A stretch of DNA of 64,000 bases from Salinicola lusitanus (GTDB taxonomy: Bacteria; Pseudomonadota; Gammaproteobacteria; Pseudomonadales; Halomonadaceae). The stretch covers positions 475,901 through 539,900 of the forward strand of contig NZ_PZJM01000009.1 in assembly GCF_003206045.1 (NCBI RefSeq), given 5' to 3'. Each line of letters begins with the position of its first letter. Position 1 is the stretch's first letter. This document shows positions 59,541 through 64,000 of the stretch, piece by piece. The translations under genes and the position numbers were made by a program. The notes beneath the pieces are model-generated. The model was given only the letters and a program-made list of their open reading frames with translations. It was not told the DNA's origin and made no database searches.

Positions 59541-59759
59541 ATGTCCCGCTCTCGAACGCAACGTGTCCTGTGGTTGCTGATGGCGATCGTCATCGCCATG
59601 ACCGCCACACCGATCGTCATTCTTGCCAATCGCGTCACCCCATCGCCGCTGGGGATTCCGTTCTTCCTGCTGTGGTGCGGGTCGGTACCGCTGCTGCTAT
59701 GGATCCTGATGGTGTTGCATAGCCGCGTGTCCTCCCTGGAAGGGGAGGGCGAATCATGA
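59541..59759 (+). CDS. DUF3311 small membrane protein
   Basis: A 72-residue protein with two hydrophobic segments (LWLLMAIVIAMTATPIVILAN and FFLLWCGSVPLLLWILMVL). Proteins of this family almost always precede a sodium:solute symporter, as here, and are thought to be an accessory subunit. AAGG lies upstream. Its stop overlaps the symporter ATG (59756-59759). Confidence 0.85.
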   Translation: MSRSRTQRVLWLLMAIVIAMTATPIVILANRVTPSPLGIPFFLLWCGSVPLLLWILMVLHSRVSSLEGEGES

Positions 59760-61216
59760 CGGCGTTGATTGGCATTTCCATCGTTCTCATCCTGACGCTG
59801 GGGGTCGGCCTCGCGCCCGCGTTCAGCCGCAAGGCGAAACAGGCGCTCAGCGTCAACGAGTACTTTCTCGGCTCGCGGGGCATGGGGCCGGTGGTGCTTT
59901 TCTTCACATCGATGGCGACCTGGTACAGCTCGTCGCTGTTTCTCGGTGCGGTGGCGGAGGTCTATGCCAAGGGGATCGGCTGGATCTTCGCGTTCACGTC
60001 GACCGCGATCTCGGGTCTCGTCTTCTATTTCATCGCGCCCCGCATGCAGGCGCTGGGGCAGCGCCACCGGTTCGTGACCCAAGCCGACTTCTTCGCGCAC
60101 CGGTTCGACAGCCGGTTGCTGGGGCTTCTCGTCGGGCTCGTGGGCACGGTCTGCATGATCCCCTACATCACCATTCAGGTGGTTGGCGTCGGGTTGATCT
60201 TCGATATCTTCACTGACGGCCTGGTACCGTTCTGGCTGGGTGCGCTGATCGCCGTGGCGATCTGCGCACTGTTCATTTACTTCGGTGGCATGACTTCCGT
60301 CGCCTGGACCGACGTTCTGCTCGGCATCGTCTTCGTGACCAGCATCTGGTTCGTCGTCGGCATGATCCTCTTCGATGCCTTCGGCGGGTTCGGCAGCTTC
60401 TTCGAGGCGGCGCGTTCGCGCGTTCCCGAATTGTTGACCCTGCCCGGACCGAAGAATCTCGAGTGGGGATACTTCCTTTCCCAGACCTGGGTCATCGGGC
60501 TCGGCGGATACATGTGGCCACATCTCTACATGCGCATGGTCGCCGCGCGCTCCGCGCGGGATGCCCGTCGCGTCGGTTCGCTGATCACCCTGGCCTCGGT
60601 GCCCAGCCAGTTACCCGTCGTGCTGGGGGCGCTCGCCGCCGCCATCCTGATTCCCTCCCTGGCGAGCCCCGATACGGCACTGATCTCGCTGATCGGCGAC
60701 TACGCCCCCCTCTGGACCATCGCCATCCTGGGCGCCGGCGGTATCGCCGCATCGCTCTCGACGATCAACAGTCTCGCCCACTCCCAGGGGGTGACAGTGG
60801 CGCAGGATCTCTATCTGCGATTGGTCAAGACGCGTCCATCGGAATCCCGGATCATCGCCGTCTCCCGCGCGTTCGTGCTGATCACCTGCGTGATCGCCTA
60901 TGCGGCGGCGCTGACCAAGCCGACCTTCCTCTGGACGATTCTGGCGAATACCTACAGCGGTGTGATCCAGTTCTTCCCGCTGATGATCGCCGCCTTGTTC
61001 TGGTCGAAGGCGACCAAGCAGGGAGCGATCGCCGCGCTGATCGTCGGACTGGTCACCGCGCTGCTGTTCTCCTATGTCATCGGTACGCCGTGGGGCATCG
61101 TCGCTCCCGCCTGGGGCTTCGTAGCCAATGTGCTGACGCTGATCGTCGTCAGCCTGATCACTCAGCCCGCCCGTGACGGAGCCGGGGCGACCACCGTAAG
61201 CCGGGAGGCGACATGA
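59756..61216 (+). CDS. sodium:solute symporter family protein
   Basis: A 486-residue SSS-family permease with 12-13 membrane segments. Recognisable are VNEYFLGSRGMGPVVLFFTSMATWYSSSLFLGAVAEVYAKG, RFVTQADFFAHRFDSRLLG, GGMTSVAWTDVLLGIVF and GAGGIAASLSTINSLAHSQGVTVAQDLY. It belongs to the branch accompanied by DUF3311. Substrates of SSS proteins include amino acids, acyl-amino acids, sugars and pantothenate; the downstream genes suggest an amino-acid derivative. Confidence 0.92.
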   Translation: MTALIGISIVLILTLGVGLAPAFSRKAKQALSVNEYFLGSRGMGPVVLFFTSMATWYSSSLFLGAVAEVYAKGIGWIFAFTSTAISGLVFYFIAPRMQALGQRHRFVTQADFFAHRFDSRLLGLLVGLVGTVCMIPYITIQVVGVGLIFDIFTDGLVPFWLGALIAVAICALFIYFGGMTSVAWTDVLLGIVFVTSIWFVVGMILFDAFGGFGSFFEAARSRVPELLTLPGPKNLEWGYFLSQTWVIGLGGYMWPHLYMRMVAARSARDARRVGSLITLASVPSQLPVVLGALAAAILIPSLASPDTALISLIGDYAPLWTIAILGAGGIAASLSTINSLAHSQGVTVAQDLYLRLVKTRPSESRIIAVSRAFVLITCVIAYAAALTKPTFLWTILANTYSGVIQFFPLMIAALFWSKATKQGAIAALIVGLVTALLFSYVIGTPWGIVAPAWGFVANVLTLIVVSLITQPARDGAGATTVSREAT

Positions 61217-62403
61217 GTTCGAACCTGAGAAAACGAGTCGATGGTCAGCGGGTGGTCGAACTGACGCGCCGCTTGATCGAGAGGGAAAGCGAAAACCCTC
61301 CCGGTAACGAGGCGGGCGTAGGCGATGTCGTCGCCAGTTTCTGCGAGCGGCTGGGTCTGGAAGTGACACGCCAGCCGGTGGCGGGTGACCGGTTCAACGT
61401 GATCGCCCGGTTGCCGGGGCGCAACCGCAACCACAGCTTCGCCTACAACGGCCACCTCGACGTGGTGCCGGCTGGCCCTGCCGAACTCTGGACCACGCCA
61501 GCGTTTACGCCCGACATCCGCGATGGCCGTCTGTACGGGCGCGGTGCCTGCGACATGAAGGGCTCGGTCGCGGCGTTCCTGCACGTGCTCGAGTGCCTGG
61601 TCGACCAGGACGAGCCACCGGCGGTGGATATCGTCTTCACGGCGGTAATCGACGAAGAGAAGAGCAACAAGGGCATCAAGGCGTTGCTGGACAGCGGGTT
61701 CCACGCCGACTGGTGCGTGGTTGGCGAACCGACCGGTATGGATATCGCGATAGGGCATCGCGGCGTCATCGCGTTCGAACTGGTCATGGACGGCGTTGCC
61801 TGTCATGCGGCGCAGTCGCAGCATGGCGCCAATGCGCTCTACCATGCCGTCGAAGCGGTTCAGGCCATTCGCGACCTGGACAGGCGATGGCAGCAGCAGC
61901 GATCCAACGACGTGCTCGGCCAGAGTCGGCTGCAGGTCACCGGGTGCCAGAGTGGCGTCAAGGTCAACGTCATCCCGGCCCGGGCGAGCCTGCAGATCGA
62001 TGGCCGCCTGGCCTGCGGCGAAACCGAAGCCCAGGTACGCGACGCTCTGGAAGCCGAACTCTCGCGTCTGCAAGGCGCCGGCAGCATCGGGGGCTGGCAA
62101 CTGAAACAGACGACTTTCTGCCCCTCCGGCCTGACACCGGCCGATGCGGCCATCAGCCGGCACTGCGCGAGCGCCGTGGAGCGGGTTCGCGGTGTGACGC
62201 CTCGACGCTACGCCTTCGAAGCGACCTGCGAGGCCGCCTTTCTCATGGAGGCCGGCATCAAGACACTGATCATCGGCCCGGGCTCGATCGCCCAGGCTCA
62301 TCAGGCCGACGAATTCGTCGCTCTGGATCAGCTCGAAATGGCGGCACTCAGCTACGCCCAGATCATCGACTCCCTCGACGAGGTCATTCTTTCGCATGCC
62401 TGA
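61213..62403 (+). CDS. M20 family metallohydrolase (ArgE/DapE type)
   Basis: A 396-residue di-zinc hydrolase of the ArgE/DapE/CPG2 family. Metal ligands are in FAYNGHLDVVPAG (His), GRGACDMKGSVAAF (Asp) and TAVIDEEKSNKG (Glu/Glu), followed by CVVGEPTGMDIAIGHRG and the dimerisation-domain AHAAQ-like CHAAQSQHGANALYHAV. It likely removes an acyl group from an N-acylated amino acid or cleaves a dipeptide. ATGA overlap with the symporter and 8-bp overlap with the next gene indicate tight coupling. Confidence 0.9.
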   Translation: MSSNLRKRVDGQRVVELTRRLIERESENPPGNEAGVGDVVASFCERLGLEVTRQPVAGDRFNVIARLPGRNRNHSFAYNGHLDVVPAGPAELWTTPAFTPDIRDGRLYGRGACDMKGSVAAFLHVLECLVDQDEPPAVDIVFTAVIDEEKSNKGIKALLDSGFHADWCVVGEPTGMDIAIGHRGVIAFELVMDGVACHAAQSQHGANALYHAVEAVQAIRDLDRRWQQQRSNDVLGQSRLQVTGCQSGVKVNVIPARASLQIDGRLACGETEAQVRDALEAELSRLQGAGSIGGWQLKQTTFCPSGLTPADAAISRHCASAVERVRGVTPRRYAFEATCEAAFLMEAGIKTLIIGPGSIAQAHQADEFVALDQLEMAALSYAQIIDSLDEVILSHA

Positions 62404-63508
62404 TCACCCTACGACTCTCGACGAACTGCTGACCCCGGAAGTCATCGTGCGTCGCGATATCCTGAACGCGACCATCGACCGAATGGAGCGCCGGCTCGCC
62501 GATGCCGGCGTTGCGCATCGTCCTCATATCAAGACGCACAAAAGCGCGGATATCGCACTGCGCCAACAGCAGGCCGGTGCCCGAGGCATCACCACTTCCA
62601 GCATCGGCGAAGCCGAAGTCATGGCGGACCACGGCCTCAAGGATATCCTGATCGCCTACCCGATCATCGGTGAGCGCAATCGTCGGCGCCTGGTTGCCCT
62701 GGCCCCACGACTGGACCGACTGATCGTGTCGATCAACTCGCTGGAGGCGTTGGAGAACGTTGCCGCGGCAGCCGCCGAGGCCGGCCGGGTCATCGAACTC
62801 TATCTCGAGATCGACGTGGGCATTCACCGCGGCGAGCTGCCACCGGACGAGCGCGTGCTGGCGGTCGCCCGGCGCGCCGTTGACCTGGCATCGGTTCGGA
62901 TATCCGGGCTGCAGGGCTACGCCGGACAGTGCTACGCGCCCGCGAGTCGCGAGGCGCGCATCGCCGTTGCCCGGGAGGCGCTGGAGACGCTGACGTCGGT
63001 AAGGACGTTGCTGGCGGAGGCGGGAATCGTCGTCGACACCTTGTCCATCGGCTCCTCCATGGAGGCGTTGATGATCGAGGCTCTGCCCGGCGCCACCGAG
63101 GTCCGGGCCGGCAACTACGTGCTGGGCGATCGCGGCATCCTGGATGTCGGCGAGGTCACCCCGGCGCAGTGCGCCCAGCGTGTGCTGACGACGGTCATTG
63201 CGCAGCAGGAGCCGGGCTACGCCATTCTCGATGCTGGCTCCAAGACGCTGACCAGCGACGGTACCAAGCACGGCAAGGGCCATGGCCATGTCGTCTCGAT
63301 GCCGGATGCGACGATCACCCATCTCAACGAGGAGCATGGTTTCCTGCGCTACGATCCCTCCCTTCATCGACTCGCGATCGGCGATCGGCTCGAGATCATC
63401 CCCAACCACTGCTGCGTCGTGCCCAATCTCAAGGATCGCCTGGTGCTGTGCGAGGGCGACGATATCGTCGGCGAGATAACCGTCCACGCTCGCGGCATCT
63501 GCTACTGA
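62396..63508 (+). CDS. DSD1/D-threonine aldolase family PLP enzyme
   Basis: A 370-residue fold-type III PLP enzyme (alanine-racemase-like N-terminal barrel). The PLP lysine lies in RPHIKTHKS (about residues 42-50). Near the C-terminus a metal site reads PNHCC, with His338 and Cys340. In this family a His-x-Cys pair is typical of D-serine or D-threo-3-hydroxyaspartate dehydratases, while D-threonine aldolases have His-x-Asp, so dehydration of a D-beta-hydroxy amino acid is favoured. It follows a hydrolase that could release its substrate. Confidence 0.9.
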   Translation: MPDHPTTLDELLTPEVIVRRDILNATIDRMERRLADAGVAHRPHIKTHKSADIALRQQQAGARGITTSSIGEAEVMADHGLKDILIAYPIIGERNRRRLVALAPRLDRLIVSINSLEALENVAAAAAEAGRVIELYLEIDVGIHRGELPPDERVLAVARRAVDLASVRISGLQGYAGQCYAPASREARIAVAREALETLTSVRTLLAEAGIVVDTLSIGSSMEALMIEALPGATEVRAGNYVLGDRGILDVGEVTPAQCAQRVLTTVIAQQEPGYAILDAGSKTLTSDGTKHGKGHGHVVSMPDATITHLNEEHGFLRYDPSLHRLAIGDRLEIIPNHCCVVPNLKDRLVLCEGDDIVGEITVHARGICY

Positions 63509-63578
63509 GCCTGACCTCGCCGGTCAGGCCTGACCCATCGCGTGATCTCGTCCCGCGAACCCATCAGGAGAACAATCC

Positions 63579-63971
63579 ATGAGCATCAAACGTTATGGCG
63601 TCGAGGGCGGCGTCGGCACCGGCGGCCAGAAACTGCCGTTCGCCCGCGCCACCGAAGCGGCCGGCTGGCTGTTCGTTTCCGGCCAGACTCCGATGACCGA
63701 CGGTGAAGTCGTCGAGGGCAGCATCATCGAGCAGTCGCGGCTGGCCTTCGCCAACTGCCTGCAGATCGCCGAGGAGGCCGGCTACGGCGTCGAGGACGTG
63801 GTCCATGTCACTGCGGTGCTGACCGACGCGCGCTACTTCAGCTCGTTCAACAAGGTGTTCAAGGAAGTGTTCGGCGACCACCCGCCGGCGCGGATCTGCA
63901 GCGTCCAGGACCTGGTGGTGGACTGCAAGGTCGAGGTGGACATCAAGTGCTATCGCGCGGACCGGGCGTGA
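63579..63971 (+). CDS. RidA/Rid family protein
   Basis: A 130-residue YjgF-fold protein. Conserved stretches are GWLFVSGQTPMTDGEVVEGSIIEQSRLAFANCLQIAEEAGYGVEDVVHVTAVL and FNKVFKEVFGDHPPARI. The catalytic Arg of canonical RidA (VARLP in E. coli) aligns with VQDLVV, so an Asp is there instead and simple imine deamination cannot be assumed. AGGAG precedes the ATG. Seventy bp after the DSD1-like gene; the pairing with an enzyme that would release an enamine/imine fits a Rid role. Confidence 0.9.
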   Translation: MSIKRYGVEGGVGTGGQKLPFARATEAAGWLFVSGQTPMTDGEVVEGSIIEQSRLAFANCLQIAEEAGYGVEDVVHVTAVLTDARYFSSFNKVFKEVFGDHPPARICSVQDLVVDCKVEVDIKCYRADRA

Positions 63972-64000
63972 ATGCGGCGATCGCTACGAAAACGCCACCC

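Overview
The window is GC-rich chromosomal DNA from a gammaproteobacterium. Protein content (yicC/rph, gshB-yqgE-ruvX, a TRAP uptake system, Puu/Spu polyamine genes, hydroxyproline and ureide catabolism) fits a halophilic member of the Halomonadaceae (Halomonas/Salinicola-like). That placement is inferred from gene style, not from a marker gene. No rRNA, tRNA, CRISPR array, prophage or intact insertion sequence was seen. LAYOUT. 0.1-2 kb: yicC and rph, divergent. 2-5.3 kb: poxB-type pyruvate oxidase, then a TetR regulator divergent from a Rid-family gene across three evenly spaced operators. 5.3-8.9 kb: an old-yellow-enzyme reductase and a gluconate 5-dehydrogenase-like SDR plus GntP permease pair. 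9-12.9 kb: a stand-alone glutamate-synthase-like flavoprotein and a prolyl oligopeptidase. 12.9-16.7 kb: a TRAP transporter with an amidohydrolase/lactonase. 17.2-19.3 kb: the core block gshB-yqgE-ruvX. 19.3-38.4 kb: a large polyamine region. It holds a PuuR-like regulator, the glutamylated-putrescine route (two PuuA, two PuuB, PuuC, PuuD), a SpuC-type transaminase, a PotFGHI importer with an extra binding protein, an APC permease, a nitrilase-family amidohydrolase and a LuxR-type regulator. 38.4-38.5 kb: a MITE-like repeat running into the 3' end of pyrB. 39.9-46.9 kb and 51-58.6 kb: purine/ureide catabolism (8-oxoguanine deaminase, UraH, UraD, allantoin racemase, PuuE allantoinase, AllE, AllA, an NCS1 permease). 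Between them, at 47.2-50.9 kb, is a polar amino-acid-type ABC importer with an RpiR regulator. 51.8-56 kb: a hydroxyproline catabolic operon. 58.6-64 kb: a GntR-regulated set for uptake and breakdown of an acylated or D-configured beta-hydroxy amino acid (DUF3311, SSS symporter, M20 hydrolase, DSD1-like PLP enzyme, Rid protein). HOW IT FITS TOGETHER. Most of the window from 19 kb on is organised for scavenging nitrogen and carbon from polyamines, purines/ureides, hydroxyproline and unusual amino acids. Short TTGTATACAA-type palindromes precede uraD/uraH, the NCS1 permease, allA and (in variant form) the two FCD-type GntR genes, the hydroxyproline operon, the allantoinase/racemase pair and the TRAP operon. 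This suggests one GntR-type operator family links several modules. Urate oxidase, allantoate-degrading enzymes and alpha-ketoglutarate semialdehyde dehydrogenase are not in the window and would have to be encoded elsewhere.
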